Shown piece by piece: positions 14,920-15,005 of a stretch of DNA of 15,005 nt. A program made the translations under genes and the position numbers. The number at the start of each line of letters is the position of its first letter. The stretch's first letter is position 1. The stretch comes from Nonomuraea sp. (lineage in GTDB: Bacteria > Actinomycetota > Actinomycetes > Streptosporangiales > Streptosporangiaceae), in assembly GCA_013362835.1 (NCBI GenBank), contig JABFVJ010000476.1, positions 1 to 15,005 of the forward strand, read 5' to 3'. Under the pieces are notes generated by a model. That model had not been told where the DNA came from. It did not search any database and was given only the letters and a program-made list of their open reading frames with translations.

Positions 14920-15005
14920 TGTCCCACGCCGTGCGCCGCGCGGATCCGGCGGAGGCCGCCGGGGTGGCCGCCGCCGCGCTGACCCTGGACGCGCCCGAGG
15001 CTCCC
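14919..15005 (+). CDS. N-terminal fragment of an unidentified gene coupled to the importer operon
   Basis: The ATG at 14919-14921 overlaps the preceding TGA (TGATG). The frame stays open to the window edge for 29 codons, with G or C in nearly every third position, so it is probably a real gene. The residues begin MSHAVRRADPAEAAGVAAAALTL in short Ala-rich helix style. VRRADPAEAAGVA resembles the start of some GNAT acetyltransferases, but too little is visible to assign it. Coupling implies it works with the importer, for example on the imported substrate. Confidence 0.6.
   Translation, partial: MSHAVRRADPAEAAGVAAAALTLDAPEAP

Overview
The window is a high-GC bacterial chromosome segment. Codon third positions are almost all G or C, GTG starts are common, and genes are packed with ATGA/TGATG overlaps. 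This, plus a membrane-anchored actinobacterial-type ABC1 kinase, a soluble acyl-ACP desaturase and an IS200/IS605-type end of the actinomycete kind, points to an actinomycete. Streptosporangiales or Streptomyces-like is my guess, with no marker gene to prove it. There are no tRNA, rRNA or CRISPR features.

Layout. Positions 1-~314 are the decayed right end of an IS200/IS605-family element: a frame-disrupted tnpB 3' end, its untranslated tail (a candidate reRNA/omegaRNA relic) and a right-end hairpin abutting the next gene. An alpha/beta hydrolase (311-1132, minus) and the ribosome-rescue hydrolase arfB (1292-1702, plus) diverge from a 159-bp region with a good promoter and two inverted repeats. 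arfB converges on an FMN reductase-like gene (1706-2239, minus). Then come an ABC1/UbiB-like kinase (2337-4307) and an acyl-ACP desaturase (4340-5272), probably one minus-strand transcript starting at a perfect 12-bp palindrome. Next are an unrecognised DinB-like protein (5359-5985, minus) and a NagD-like HAD phosphatase (6027-6806, minus).

Divergent from the HAD gene are an M20 amidohydrolase (6859-8061) and a translationally coupled zinc alcohol dehydrogenase (8061-9026). A separate promoter with an overlapping inverted repeat drives a complete five-gene ABC importer of the dipeptide/oligopeptide type (9186-14919): lipoprotein SBP, two permeases, two ATPases. A further gene, cut by the window edge, is coupled to it (14919 onward).

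Functionally, the right half is an uptake operon next to hydrolase/dehydrogenase genes. The ATPase sequence makes oligosaccharides a serious alternative to peptides as substrate. The left half is a mix of housekeeping and lipid-related genes next to a dead transposon end. I did not find a clearly new multi-gene system. The observations most worth a second look are the decayed TnpB/guide-RNA end touching the hydrolase stop codon, the desaturase-ABC1 kinase pairing under a palindromic operator, and the cysteine quartets and altered Walker B/D-loop of the importer ATPases.
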